A stretch of DNA of 64,000 nt from Caldifarciminota bacterium. Lineage in GTDB: Bacteria; Hydrothermota; Tepidihabitantia; SM23-42. Position numbers and translations under genes: made by a program. Where the stretch lies: positions 992,625 to 1,056,624 of the forward strand of contig CP070686.1 in assembly GCA_020353055.1 (NCBI GenBank). The letters run 5' to 3'. The notes beneath the pieces are model-generated. The model searched no databases and was not told where the DNA came from. It was given only the letters and a program-made list of their open reading frames with translations. This document shows, in pieces, positions 34,855-43,890 of the stretch. Numbering within the stretch: the stretch's first letter is position 1; the number at the start of each line of letters is the position of its first letter.

Positions 34855-35916
34855 CTAAGGAAGAACATCAAGGTATCCACGATTCTTTCTGAGTTCTTCA
34901 TACGAAAAGAATACCACACCAGAAAATGGCAACGAGGAGACCTGCCTTACTTGAGCCGCGATCTTATCAGTGCTCAAACGGTAGACGCCAAGCCCTACCG
35001 CAACCTGCTGTGGATTATCTACTATTTTAAGGGTCTTATCCAGAATCCCTCCAATATTATTACCATATGCCATCAGACAGACGTAGTCGACCAGCCCGGC
35101 ATTCAACCACAGCGGCCAATCCTGGTAAAAATCAACGGCCGCCGATTGGTAGTCGGCCTTCACGGCAACTGAGATTTCCGCATAGGGCTTCGAGCTTTTT
35201 ACACGTTCATTCAAGGTTCTGACAAAGCGGCTGAGATCATCGCGCACGAATTTCTGCAGTCGGTTATCGAGATCGGTACTGCCCCACATACTGTACCTCT
35301 GTTCGAAATCACGGGCAACGAAATCGGCCGGGTCAACACCATATTCGCGCATGAATTTGCTGCGCAGAGAGACGTCGAATATGAACTTGCGTGAGGGATA
35401 ACGAAAATAGTCCAGGTGAACCCCATCAAAGTCATATTTGTCGAGCAACTCAACAACGACGTTCAGTATGTAATCGAAAACCTGCGCGTTAGCCGGAGTA
35501 AGATAATACCCCTCGATCGCCTGCCTCTCCAACTCCTCAACACCGTAGGCAAGGATCGACCTGCCGGTTCTGTCCTCGACATACCAATTGGGATGAAGAT
35601 TGATTGGATGACGCCGATCTCTCGTCCAGGTTGCGTAACCCCATGAATAAAAGACGTTCAACCAGGCAGATACCTTGATATTTCGTCGATGCGCTTCGGC
35701 GAGGAAATCCCTTAACCATCCATCGTCATATTTCTTCACGACCGTATATTCCGATGGATAATAAGCCTCCCCGAGCGCAAAAAGCTGCAGAAAAACATGA
35801 TTAAATCTGCCTTCGAGAGTTATGAAGATATTCTCGTGGTCATCGATGGACCAACGTGGAACCCATATCCCGCGAAAATCCAACGAGAAGGTTAGCAGCA
35901 GGGTCAGTAACAACAC
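34855..35916 (-). CDS. Exported glycoside hydrolase-like protein (GHL10/DUF187 family)
   Basis: The 353-residue protein has a short signal sequence (LLLTLLLTFSLDF) and then a TIM-barrel domain of the GHL10 type. Signatures include the start FRGIWVPRW, AEAHRRNIKVSAWLN, YDFDGVHLDYFRYP and LVDYVCLMAYGNN. These proteins are presumed glycosidases acting on cell-surface glycans; the Asp in GVHLDYFRYP is a likely active-site residue. The GTG at 35916 is preferred as start because it lies 5 nt from the -10 box; a GTG at 35940 would lie inside the promoter spacer. It appears to be a single-gene unit. Substrate is unknown. Confidence 0.82.
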   Translation of the reverse strand: MLLLTLLLTFSLDFRGIWVPRWSIDDHENIFITLEGRFNHVFLQLFALGEAYYPSEYTVVKKYDDGWLRDFLAEAHRRNIKVSAWLNVFYSWGYATWTRDRRHPINLHPNWYVEDRTGRSILAYGVEELERQAIEGYYLTPANAQVFDYILNVVVELLDKYDFDGVHLDYFRYPSRKFIFDVSLRSKFMREYGVDPADFVARDFEQRYSMWGSTDLDNRLQKFVRDDLSRFVRTLNERVKSSKPYAEISVAVKADYQSAAVDFYQDWPLWLNAGLVDYVCLMAYGNNIGGILDKTLKIVDNPQQVAVGLGVYRLSTDKIAAQVRQVSSLPFSGVVFFSYEELRKNRGYLDVLP

Positions 35917-35921
35917 ATAAT

Positions 35922-35949
35922 AATTTAGCCAAAAAAACACTTATGTCAA
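35922..35949 (-). promoter_or_regulatory. Promoter of the GH10-like gene
   Basis: Minus strand: TTGACA at 35949-35944, 16-bp spacer, TAAATT at 35927-35922, then 5 nt to the GTG at 35916. The -10 box is weaker than most. Confidence 0.65.
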
Positions 35950-36013
35950 TTTCAAATTCCGGCCTTTTGATGAACAACAATGCACACTGCAGTTTTACAG
36001 TACAACTATCTTA

Positions 36014-36041
36014 TTGACTTTATGACGAATTTACATAGAAT
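36014..36041 (+). promoter_or_regulatory. Promoter of the slipin operon
   Basis: TTGACT at 36014-36019, 16-bp spacer, TAGAAT at 36036-36041. The ATG is 17 nt downstream with AAGGAGG in between, so the leader should be about 11 nt long and start at the ribosome site. Confidence 0.78.
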
Positions 36042-36058
36042 ATTGCAAAGGAGGATCT

Positions 36059-36811
36059 ATGGGAGTACCAACAATTCTTATCATTGTAGTAGTGCTGATC
36101 ATCCTCAGTTCAATCAAAGTTCTTAAAGAATATGAGAGGGCAATCGTGTTCAGACTTGGCCGTTTTGTAAAAGTAAAGGGACCGGGTATCTTCATTCTCT
36201 GGCCCGGCATCGATAAAATGGCCAAGGTACACCTACGCGTAATAACCATGGATGTACCGCCTCAGGATGTCATCACAAAAGACAATATATCGATCAAAGT
36301 CAATGCCGTCGGTTATTTCCGGGTATTCGATCCAGCTAAGTCGATACTCGAGGTTGAGGACTATATGTATGCGACGAGCCAACTCGCTCAGACGACGCTA
36401 CGTAGCGTGCTTGGAGAATATGAACTCGACGAAATCCTGATGCAGCGCGAAAAAATAAACGTGAGGTTACAGAAAATCATCGATCAGCAAACTGATCCCT
36501 GGGGCATAAAGGTCTCCACGGTTGAGATTAAACATGTCGACATACCACAGGAGATGCAGAGAGCTATTGCCCGGCAGGCCGAAGCCGAACGTGAACGTCG
36601 CGCAAAAGTCATCCACGCCGAAGGAGAACTACAAGCTGCCGACAAACTCAACCGTGCAGCCAAGATTATCGGTGAAACCAACGTAGGTATTCAGCTCCGT
36701 TTTCTACAGACCCTCACCGAAGTTGCCACTGAGAAGAATTCAACAACCATATTCCCGGTTCCGATCGACCTCTTTGCTCCGTTCCTCAAGAAACTCCAGA
36801 AAGAAAAGTGA
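36059..36811 (+). CDS. Slipin/stomatin-like SPFH membrane protein
   Basis: The 250-residue protein has one N-terminal membrane segment (about 4-20) and a stomatin-type SPFH domain starting [32 protein letters not shown]. Later signatures are [15 protein letters not shown] and [36 protein letters not shown]. Slipins form oligomers at the membrane and often pair with the NfeD protease, but no nfeD gene is next to this one. The gene overlaps a downstream archaemetzincin gene by 4 bp, an unusual partner. AAGGAGG precedes the ATG. Confidence 0.92.
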   Translation: MGVPTILIIVVVLIILSSIKVLKEYERAIVFRLGRFVKVKGPGIFILWPGIDKMAKVHLRVITMDVPPQDVITKDNISIKVNAVGYFRVFDPAKSILEVEDYMYATSQLAQTTLRSVLGEYELDEILMQREKINVRLQKIIDQQTDPWGIKVSTVEIKHVDIPQEMQRAIARQAEAERERRAKVIHAEGELQAADKLNRAAKIIGETNVGIQLRFLQTLTEVATEKNSTTIFPVPIDLFAPFLKKLQKEK

Positions 36812-37293
36812 CGATAGTACATCTGCAAAAAGGGTTGAATTGCTACAACCCAGTTGAAAAATCATTGCAGTATCATCTCAAGGTAGAAGCACGCTTCGGA
36901 GGATATTTCGAAATACCAGCTGATTCATACAACCCATGGCGAAAGCAATACGATCCTGAACGGTTTGCCAGAACGCTGCTCCGGTCCAAGGAACCCAACG
37001 CCAACTTCCATCTGGGTATCGTCGATGTTGACATCTATGCTCTTGGCATGAATTACATCTTTGGAATTGCCAATCCCCTGCTCGGTTCTGCGGTCGTCTC
37101 ATTGTTTCGCTTGACGGGTCCGCGATTGGAGGAACGCCTGGGCAAGGAAGCCATACATGAAACCGGACATCTCCTGGGACTGACCCATTGCGATAGCCCT
37201 CGTTGCGTAATGTATTTCTCAAACACCATCGATGATACTGACAAAAAGGACATGAGTTTGTGCATGCAATGCAGGAGGAAAATTGAAGAGTAA
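36808..37293 (+). CDS. amzA: Archaemetzincin-family metalloprotease
   Basis: The 161-residue protein carries the full archaemetzincin signature: [12 protein letters not shown] (zinc ligands H117, H121 and H127, catalytic Glu118), followed by Cys128, Cys133, Cys152 and Cys155 forming a second zinc site. It has no signal peptide, so it acts in the cytoplasm. Archaemetzincins are common in archaea and scattered in bacteria; their substrates are unknown. The GTG start overlaps the slipin stop. It overlaps the aminotransferase start by 11 bp. Confidence 0.93.
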   Translation: MTIVHLQKGLNCYNPVEKSLQYHLKVEARFGGYFEIPADSYNPWRKQYDPERFARTLLRSKEPNANFHLGIVDVDIYALGMNYIFGIANPLLGSAVVSLFRLTGPRLEERLGKEAIHETGHLLGLTHCDSPRCVMYFSNTIDDTDKKDMSLCMQCRRKIEE

Positions 37294-38371
37294 GTACACT
37301 CTTTTCACACCGGGCCCGATCGATGTTCCTGAAGAAGTATTACAGAAAACATCCTGTCCCCTCTTATATCACCGTGAAAATGCATTCGGGGAGTTGTATA
37401 ATAGCGTCACAGAAAATCTCAAGAAGGTCCTTTTCGCACAAAACTGTGAGATATTTTTCTTCACATCATCAGGTACTGGTGCGATGGAGGCTGCGTGCTG
37501 CAATCTTCTATCGCGCAAAGACAAACCGATCGTGGCGATTTCCGGAAAATTCGGCGAACGCTGGCTCGAGCTGTGCACCGCGTACGGCATCGACCCCATT
37601 GTCATCAAAGCAGAATATGGCAGATCGATCACCCCAGATCAAATCGAAGAAGCCCTCGACAGGGCACGCACATCAACGGTGATATTAACGACACTGACCG
37701 AAACCTCCACCGGCGCGCTCAACGACATAAAGCAGTTCGGTGAGATCTCAAAGAAACACGACGCCTATCTGGTGGTCGATGGTGTCGCCGGTCTGGCTGC
37801 TGACTATTGCAACCAGGATGAGTGGCATATCGATGCCCTGATCGGAGCATCCCAAAAGGCGTTGATGGCGCCGCCTGGTATTGCATTTATTTCACTGTCC
37901 AAACGCGCTCTGAAGCGGATGGATGATTCGGATTTGCCCAAGTACTATTTCAACATAAAAACATACGAGAAATTCAGAAGCCGGAATCAAACTCCATTCA
38001 CCCCCGCGATCACTATTCTCTGCGGTTTGAACAAAGGATTGAACATGATCCTGGAAAAAGGACTGGAAGAGAACTTCAGAAAACACAAAGAGATCGCCGA
38101 GTATGTTCGTAAGAGGATAGCCGGGATCGGATTCGAATTGATGGCGGATAAACCTTCGAATGCACTGACCGTAATGAAAATGCCACCGGGAAAGAACAGC
38201 ACGGAGATAATAAAAGAGATCAAAGAAAAGCACAGTATTCTCTTCGCTGACGGTCAGGCAAATCTTAGAGGTACGATCATCCGCATTGGTCATATGGGTA
38301 ATTATTCAATTGAAAAACTATGCGGGGCGCTCGACGTGTTGGAGGCAGTCGCCGGCAAGGAGATGCGCTAG
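37283..38371 (+). CDS. Class V aminotransferase (alanine--glyoxylate/serine--pyruvate type)
   Basis: The 362-residue PLP enzyme belongs to the AGXT/SPT branch of class V. It starts TLFTPGPIDVPEEV, has the cofactor-binding SSGTGAMEA (62-70), Asp in VVDGVAG (165-170) and the PLP lysine K192 in GASQKAL. Members use serine, alanine or phosphonates as amino donors with glyoxylate or pyruvate; the branch also includes phosphoserine- and aspartate-specific forms, so substrate is open. The TTG start at 37283 has AGGAGG 4 nt upstream. It sits in the slipin-amzA-aminotransferase-GGDEF operon. Confidence 0.9.
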   Translation: MKSKYTLFTPGPIDVPEEVLQKTSCPLLYHRENAFGELYNSVTENLKKVLFAQNCEIFFFTSSGTGAMEAACCNLLSRKDKPIVAISGKFGERWLELCTAYGIDPIVIKAEYGRSITPDQIEEALDRARTSTVILTTLTETSTGALNDIKQFGEISKKHDAYLVVDGVAGLAADYCNQDEWHIDALIGASQKALMAPPGIAFISLSKRALKRMDDSDLPKYYFNIKTYEKFRSRNQTPFTPAITILCGLNKGLNMILEKGLEENFRKHKEIAEYVRKRIAGIGFELMADKPSNALTVMKMPPGKNSTEIIKEIKEKHSILFADGQANLRGTIIRIGHMGNYSIEKLCGALDVLEAVAGKEMR

Positions 38372-38374
38372 ACT

Positions 38375-39379
38375 ATGCCCAGATATGTAAAGATCGGCTA
38401 CGAAGGTGTCGAGATAGACCTCCCCGTACACGCGCTATATATATACCGCGGTGCCGATCAACTCATCGACAACATATTCACTCTTATCAATGACGGAATA
38501 GAACGCCGCGAAAGAGTTGTCTTCGTAGGAAACCAGCGTATGTGCAAGATGCTTCGCAAGAAATTCCGTAATCGCATTACCACCGTCAGTGAAGGAGTGC
38601 GCGCAAAATCGCTGATCAACTGGCTGAAGCGTGAATACAAGAAATTGCCCAAGACCCGTGAAGGTCTGAGGGTCCTGGTGGAATGCAACAAAACACATGT
38701 CGAGTTTGAGAGTGGGCTCGATGACCTGAGCCATCAGCCCGATTACAGGATTTTTGTACTCTGCATGTATGACGTGACCGAGGTCACTTCGTTTGAACTC
38801 GTTGAAACGCTGAAGACACATCCATATGTATTCGTCGAACATCTAATACAGCCCAACTGCTTCTACTCACGCGTAAAACAACAGAACTGGATCGACGCAC
38901 TTACCGGCGTTTTCAACAGGAAGTATTTTGACAAACAGCTCAGCACGGAATTACAGCGGGCCTCACGCTACGAGCACAGCCTTGCGGTCATTTTGATGGA
39001 TGTCGACAGGCTCAGAATGGTGAATGAAGAATTCGGCATCGAGACCGGGGACGGCGTCCTACAACAACTTGCGAGAATCCTTGAGCGCAGTCTTCGGAGT
39101 GTCGACATCCTTGCACGATACGGCAGCGACGAATTTGCGGCATTGCTGCCGGAGACGAAAAAAGCCTACGCTCAAAAAACTGCCCAAAGAATATTGCGAA
39201 GTGTCAGGAATCATGACTTTTTCAAAGATGATCTGCGGGTAAAGGAAATAAGTCTATCCGTCGGCGTCGTCGGTTTCCCTGAAGATGCCGGCGGCGTAAA
39301 GGAAATGATCAAAAAAGCAGAACAAGCTCTCCGAAAAGCCAAGCGTCAAGGCGGTAGCACGGTTTTCGGATATGAATAG
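38375..39379 (+). CDS. MEDS-GGDEF protein with altered active-site motif
   Basis: The 334-residue protein has an N-terminal MEDS-like sensor domain (about 12-165, with ALYIYRGADQLIDNIFTLINDGI) and a C-terminal GGDEF domain. The active-site loop reads GSDEF (250-254) instead of GGDEF. The RxxD inhibitory site is kept as RSVD at 241-244. GSDEF variants may have reduced or lost cyclase activity and can act as c-di-GMP receptors, so activity is uncertain. It begins 3 nt after the aminotransferase stop and ends the slipin operon. Confidence 0.82.
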   Translation: MPRYVKIGYEGVEIDLPVHALYIYRGADQLIDNIFTLINDGIERRERVVFVGNQRMCKMLRKKFRNRITTVSEGVRAKSLINWLKREYKKLPKTREGLRVLVECNKTHVEFESGLDDLSHQPDYRIFVLCMYDVTEVTSFELVETLKTHPYVFVEHLIQPNCFYSRVKQQNWIDALTGVFNRKYFDKQLSTELQRASRYEHSLAVILMDVDRLRMVNEEFGIETGDGVLQQLARILERSLRSVDILARYGSDEFAALLPETKKAYAQKTAQRILRSVRNHDFFKDDLRVKEISLSVGVVGFPEDAGGVKEMIKKAEQALRKAKRQGGSTVFGYE

Positions 39380-39429
39380 CATGCAGGCTCTAGATCCAGT
39401 ACAACATAGAAATAATACTGGAATATTTC

Positions 39430-39457
39430 TCGACATTCGTTTTATTTGTAGTATGGT
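39430..39457 (+). promoter_or_regulatory. Promoter of the divIVA-PNP-bamD operon
   Basis: TCGACA at 39430-39435, 16-bp spacer, TATGGT at 39452-39457, then 20 nt to the ATG with GCGGAGGT in between. Both boxes are weaker than in other promoters of the window. Confidence 0.55.
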
Positions 39458-39477
39458 GACGCAAAAGCGGAGGTAAT

Positions 39478-39927
39478 ATGCCAATCACACCATTGGAAAT
39501 CCGCAAGCAGGAATTCAAGAAAAAAGTGCGCGGCTATGACCCTCATGAGGTACGAGAATTCCTTGACATGGTCGCGACGGAGATAGAAGAACTGCTGCGA
39601 GCTAATGCCGGTCTTTCTGAACGGGTAAAAGACATGGACCTAAAGATCGAAGACTACAGACGCATGGAACAAATACTTCAGGATACATTAACAACAACAC
39701 AAAAAGCTGCCGATGAGCTAAAGAATGGTGCAAAAAAGGAAGCAGAGACAATCATTGCTAATGCCCGGGTCGAAGCACAACGATTTCTGAAAGAAGCGCA
39801 GACCGAACTCAGCAGGATAAGGGAAGAAACAAAGATCGTTGAACATCAGAAACTTCTACTCGTATCTGAGTTTCGCGGATTGCTTGAGTCCTACCTGCGT
39901 TTGCTTGAGAGACTCGAAAAGAAGTGA
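39478..39927 (+). CDS. DivIVA-domain protein
   Basis: The 149-residue protein opens with the DivIVA signature: ITPLEIRKQEFKKKVRGYDPHEVREFLDMV (about 3-32), the membrane-binding tip and first helix. A long coiled coil follows to the end. DivIVA-type proteins mark curved membrane at poles and septa. In diderm bacteria they also appear as DivIVA/GpsB-like scaffolds linked to division or envelope growth. GCGGAGGT lies before the ATG. Its stop overlaps the PNP start by 4 bp. Confidence 0.9.
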   Translation: MPITPLEIRKQEFKKKVRGYDPHEVREFLDMVATEIEELLRANAGLSERVKDMDLKIEDYRRMEQILQDTLTTTQKAADELKNGAKKEAETIIANARVEAQRFLKEAQTELSRIREETKIVEHQKLLLVSEFRGLLESYLRLLERLEKK

Positions 39928-40736
39928 AGAATAAGGCAAAACAGGCAACCGAATATATAAGGGAACAAAGCAGGATCAAACCCACCATCGGTATCATTCT
40001 AGGTACCGGCTTGGGCAGGCTGGCAAAGAACATTCGCGCGGCCGTGTCGATTCTCTATGACAACATCCCGAATTTCCCATCTGCTACCGTGGAATTTCAT
40101 AAAGGCAGACTCCTCATTGGTACCCTGAAGGGTAAACGTGTCGTGGCAATGCAGGGGCGATTTCACTACTACGAGGGTTACAGCGCAAAAGAGATCACGT
40201 TACCGGTACTCGTGATGAAAATGCTTGGCGTCAAGACGCTGATCGTCTCAAATGTTAGTGGCGGTCTGAATCCTGATTTTAGTCCGGGTGCTCTCATGCT
40301 CATCAAAGACCACATTAACCTTATACCCGACAACCCGCTGCGCGGCCCTAACGAACCAAGACTGGGACCGAGGTTTCCCGACCTCTTCAACTGCTATGAT
40401 TCAAAGCTCATTAAGTTGACCGAAAGAATCGCCCGCGAACAGAAGATAATGCTACATAAAGGAGTGTACGTAGCTGTTCCTGGTCCCAACCTCGAGACGA
40501 ATGCAGAGTACCGTTTTCTAAGAACGATTGGTGCGGACGCAGTGGGCATGTCCACGGTGCCTGAAGTACTAATGGCACGATACCTAAAACTCAAAGTGCT
40601 GGGACTCTCAGTCATCACGGATATGGGTATAGCCGATTCGGTAAAACCCGCCAGCCTGGTTAAAATTATTAAAGCAGCAGCGAGTGCAGAGCCACTTTTG
40701 ACGCAGATTGTCTCGAATGTCGTCACTCGCCTCTAA
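39924..40736 (+). CDS. Purine nucleoside phosphorylase
   Basis: The 270-residue trimeric-type (PNP family 2) enzyme splits purine nucleosides with phosphate. Signatures are GIILGTGLGRL (about 19-29), GRFHYYEGYSAKEITLPV (about 76-93), VSNVSGGLNPDFSPGALMLI (about 110-129) and AVGMSTVPEVLMARY (about 206-220). It suits inosine/guanosine salvage; MTA phosphorylase is the less likely alternative. The GTG start overlaps the divIVA stop (GTGA). It is followed 12 nt later by a TPR lipoprotein gene. Confidence 0.93.
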   Translation: MKNKAKQATEYIREQSRIKPTIGIILGTGLGRLAKNIRAAVSILYDNIPNFPSATVEFHKGRLLIGTLKGKRVVAMQGRFHYYEGYSAKEITLPVLVMKMLGVKTLIVSNVSGGLNPDFSPGALMLIKDHINLIPDNPLRGPNEPRLGPRFPDLFNCYDSKLIKLTERIAREQKIMLHKGVYVAVPGPNLETNAEYRFLRTIGADAVGMSTVPEVLMARYLKLKVLGLSVITDMGIADSVKPASLVKIIKAAASAEPLLTQIVSNVVTRL

Positions 40737-40748
40737 CCCTGCCGCCTC

Positions 40749-41633
40749 ATGAAGAAAAGCATTTGGCTGTTAATCGCTTCGTCCCTACTGATTTCCCTCT
40801 ACTGTGCGCGCAAGGAAGAACGCATCACCAATGCCCGGAGGTTCATAGCCGAGTGGAATTATGACCGGGCGCTGACTGAAATCATCGCATTGCGCAAAGA
40901 AAAGGATTCTGAAATACAATATCTTATTGGATATTGTTATTTGCGAAAGAATGAATATCCCGAGGCATTACAGTACTTCGGCGCATCACTGGAAATGGAT
41001 ACGACCTTCAAGGACAGTATCATAAGGTCATACAATAACCTTTCCCAGAACGCAATAAAGATCAACGAACCGGAACGCGCACTATTCCTTTATCAGGAGA
41101 TCGCTAAACTCGTACCTGAATATGAGCAGGCCAGCAACCTGTATCTCATCGGTGACCTGAATTTCGAGAGCGGAAACTATGAAGCAGCGATCAGGGCTTA
41201 CAGACGTGCACTGCAAATCGACTCAACATCTCAGGAAGCAAAGAATGCAAAACCAAAGTTGATCAGAGCACTTGCCGCGACCGGCGACTACACGTCTGCT
41301 CTACCGATGGCAACGGCCGAATATGAAAGACTGCAGACTGCAGCAAATCTGCTCCTTGTGAGTGAGCTACAGCTTGCCCTCGGAACAAGACATTTCGGGG
41401 GTGGCATGCTTGACAGCGCTGAGATATATTTTGGACATATCATCGCCAACGGAGAACCGAAATCGATGCTCGACGATGCTTATTTTTATACGGCTGAGAT
41501 ATACTACGCACGAGGGAGTTATGATGTGGCTCTCGAGTTATACAAGAAGGTACTGCGGCTCGATCCCTATCAGAAAGGTGCGATGACAAAAAAAGCGAAG
41601 GAACGGATAAAGGAAATAAAGGAGACAAAATGA
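40749..41633 (+). CDS. TPR lipoprotein of unknown function
   Basis: The 294-residue protein has a signal ending in a possible lipobox near Cys19 (LLISLYC), followed by about seven TPR-like units (for example SEIQYLIGYCYLRKNEYPEALQYF and ASNLYLIGDLNFESGNYEAAIRAYRRAL). It lies directly upstream of a BamD-like gene (4-bp overlap), so it may be an accessory of outer-membrane protein assembly or envelope homeostasis. That is inferred from position. The repeat region contains no enzymatic motif. Confidence 0.75.
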   Translation: MKKSIWLLIASSLLISLYCARKEERITNARRFIAEWNYDRALTEIIALRKEKDSEIQYLIGYCYLRKNEYPEALQYFGASLEMDTTFKDSIIRSYNNLSQNAIKINEPERALFLYQEIAKLVPEYEQASNLYLIGDLNFESGNYEAAIRAYRRALQIDSTSQEAKNAKPKLIRALAATGDYTSALPMATAEYERLQTAANLLLVSELQLALGTRHFGGGMLDSAEIYFGHIIANGEPKSMLDDAYFYTAEIYYARGSYDVALELYKKVLRLDPYQKGAMTKKAKERIKEIKETK

Positions 41634-42367
41634 AATCCAAGCTAATTCTTTTGATTACGGTTTCGATATTTTTATCCTGCATGGCGCGCGAGAGCCTTGC
41701 CCCACTCGAGCCGTTGAATGAATATGAACGTGCGATGTCATTCTTCGACGATAAACAGTACCAGCGAGCCGCGGAAGCCTTTGAGAGAATACTTTTCTAC
41801 CACCCCTCATCCGAGTATGTCGACGACGCCCAATTCTGGCTGGCGCGCGCCTACCTCGAGATGAAGGAATACGCCCAGGCCGTCATCGAATTTAATTATC
41901 TGATACGTAACTTCCCGAACACAACTTTGCTGGAGCAAGCCTACTTTTTCCGCGCGAAGGCGAACCTCATGTCAGCGCCGAGTTACGAGAAGGACCTCAG
42001 TGATTTGAAAAAAGCAATTCAGCTCTTCGATGAATTCCTCACTCGGTTTCCCAACTCGGAATATACCGATGATGCAAGGCAGGAAATCTTAACCGCACGA
42101 AATCTGCTCGCGAAGAAGGAATTGGAGAACGGCAAGCTGTACGAGAAACTGAACGAACCGGATGCGGCTCTCCTTTATTATGAATACATAAGGAACAATT
42201 ATCCGGAAACAGAATCCGCGGGCGAAGCGACATACCGCAGCGCCAGGATCCATGAAAAGCGCGGTGAGTCTGAAGAAGCCGTTGAGCTATACCGAACCCT
42301 CCTCGAAGACGAAAACTGGAAGAATAAAGCCGCCGACCACATCGCTGACCTCGAAAAGGAAGGATAG
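41630..42367 (+). CDS. bamD: BamD-like outer-membrane assembly lipoprotein
   Basis: The 245-residue lipoprotein (lipobox FLSC, Cys17) has the BamD/YfiO pattern of five TPR motifs: YERAMSFFDDKQYQRAAEAFERILFYHP, then AQFWLARAYLEMKEYAQAVIEFNYLIRNFP, and later YTDDARQEILTARNLLAKKELENGKLYE. BamD is the essential lipoprotein of the BAM complex, which inserts beta-barrel proteins into the outer membrane. Length matches E. coli BamD (245). It overlaps the preceding TPR lipoprotein gene and is followed 11 nt later by nadD. Confidence 0.88.
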   Translation: MKSKLILLITVSIFLSCMARESLAPLEPLNEYERAMSFFDDKQYQRAAEAFERILFYHPSSEYVDDAQFWLARAYLEMKEYAQAVIEFNYLIRNFPNTTLLEQAYFFRAKANLMSAPSYEKDLSDLKKAIQLFDEFLTRFPNSEYTDDARQEILTARNLLAKKELENGKLYEKLNEPDAALLYYEYIRNNYPETESAGEATYRSARIHEKRGESEEAVELYRTLLEDENWKNKAADHIADLEKEG

Positions 42368-42378
42368 CAGAACCAGCA

Positions 42379-42948
42379 ATGAAGGTCGGCGTCTTCGGCG
42401 GACTCTTCGATCCACCACACACCGGGCATCTGATTATATCCCAGCATGTTCTTGAAGAATTTCACCTTCAGAAGATCCTTTTCGTACCCTCTGGTAACCC
42501 CCCCCACAAAATGGAATATTCACCATTTGAGAACCGGTATGCCATGACCCAGCTCGCAGTCGAGGACAACGTAAGTTTCGCGATCAGCGATGTCGAGAGA
42601 ATGTTCACGGACAAGACCTACACAATTGAAATGATCAAAGAACTACGCAAGGGAACGGATGATGAATTTTATCTGATGATCGGCAGCGACCAGTGGCTCG
42701 AGATCGAAACATGGAAGGACCCGGAGGAGATCTTCCGAGAATGCCGCATTGTCGTCATGCGAAGACCGCATCATGAAGTAAAAAAAGAAGCACGATTCTT
42801 CGACCGCGTCATGGTCAGCAATGCACCTTTGATCGACATTTCATCAACGACGATACGGTCGAGAATAAAAAAGGGGCTTTCTGTAAGATACCTGTTAAAA
42901 CAAGCAGTATATGACTACATAAAAACAAACAATCTTTACACCGTCTAA
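42379..42948 (+). CDS. nadD: Nicotinate-nucleotide adenylyltransferase
   Basis: The 189-residue enzyme forms deamido-NAD from nicotinate mononucleotide and ATP. The nucleotide-binding signature GGLFDPPHTGH is at 7-17, with FVPSGNPPHK at about 36-45, and the C-terminal ISSTTIRSRIKKG near 155-167 binds ATP. Length is typical. It is the last gene of the divIVA-PNP-TPR-bamD-nadD operon. Its stop lies directly next to the stop of the convergent lipid kinase gene. Confidence 0.95.
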   Translation: MKVGVFGGLFDPPHTGHLIISQHVLEEFHLQKILFVPSGNPPHKMEYSPFENRYAMTQLAVEDNVSFAISDVERMFTDKTYTIEMIKELRKGTDDEFYLMIGSDQWLEIETWKDPEEIFRECRIVVMRRPHHEVKKEARFFDRVMVSNAPLIDISSTTIRSRIKKGLSVRYLLKQAVYDYIKTNNLYTV

Positions 42949-43884
42949 TTACTTAGCGACCAAAATACTCACCGATTTGGGCACAATATCAAGATGAATC
43001 GTCCTTGCCCTTTCGACTTCGCCGTCGACTTCAGCCAGGAAGACCTTCTCACTTACCACCTTCAATTGTCGTCCCTTGCACAGATAGACCTTGTGGTACG
43101 CCAGGTGTTCTCCTGCATATACTCGCGCCAGAACTTTGCTGATGAACTTGATGAAATTAGTGTCCTTGACGTACATGAATTCCATGATTCCGTCATCGAC
43201 CACCGCCATCGGTGCAGCATGCATGCCGCCTCCGAAATACTGTCCGTTAAGCGCACCAACAATGGTCATGAGGCCACTGTCAACCAACTTGTCATCGACC
43301 CATATCTGAAGTTTCATCCGTCTGAAACTGAGCAATGCAGCGAGACTGGCAAGCAAAAATGTCAAGAACCCGCCCAGAACTTTTGGCAGGCTGTTACTCA
43401 ATCTTGCCACGGCGCCACCCAACCCAGTGTCTGCTGCGTTTATGAAATAACGCGTCCACGTCCTGCCCTCGCGCTCGAAGACCATCCTCCCTGCGTCCAT
43501 CAGCATCTCGCGGCCGTTCTTTATTAAATCAACTGCCTTACGATACTCTTTGGAAATATGTAATGTTCTTGAGAGGTCGGTTCCGGTTCCGGCCGGTATC
43601 ATGGCGAGCGTGGGCATGGTGCCTGAAGTTTTTTTGTAGTTAAATAACCCGTTCACGATCTCGTTCATCACACCCTCGCCGCCGACACTGATAATGAGTC
43701 TTGCTCCTTCCCGCGCGTACTCCTGGGCAATGTCAGAAGCATGCCATCTTCTCTCGGTCAGCCGCCAGGTAACATCAAAACCAGACGACTGAAGATACTC
43801 TAATATTAGGGGCCATCTCTTACCGGCCTTACCGTAGCCGGCGTGCGGATTAATGATCGCGTGAACCTTTTTTGACTGAACCAC
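42949..43884 (-). CDS. Diacylglycerol kinase-like lipid kinase (YegS/DgkB family)
   Basis: The 311-residue protein has a diacylglycerol kinase catalytic domain: NPHAGYGKAGKRW (about 12-24), a nucleotide-binding loop GGEGVMNEIVNGL at 68-80, and MIPAGTGTDLSRTL (about 95-108). The usual GGDGT is GGEGV here, so the conserved Asp is Glu and the Thr is Val; activity may be changed but Glu is conservative. Such enzymes phosphorylate lipids, for instance diacylglycerol or phosphatidylglycerol-type substrates. The GTG start at 43884 fits the promoter spacing (6 nt). The gene is divergent from polA. Confidence 0.85.
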   Translation of the reverse strand: MVQSKKVHAIINPHAGYGKAGKRWPLILEYLQSSGFDVTWRLTERRWHASDIAQEYAREGARLIISVGGEGVMNEIVNGLFNYKKTSGTMPTLAMIPAGTGTDLSRTLHISKEYRKAVDLIKNGREMLMDAGRMVFEREGRTWTRYFINAADTGLGGAVARLSNSLPKVLGGFLTFLLASLAALLSFRRMKLQIWVDDKLVDSGLMTIVGALNGQYFGGGMHAAPMAVVDDGIMEFMYVKDTNFIKFISKVLARVYAGEHLAYHKVYLCKGRQLKVVSEKVFLAEVDGEVERARTIHLDIVPKSVSILVAK

Positions 43885-43890
43885 TGTGCA

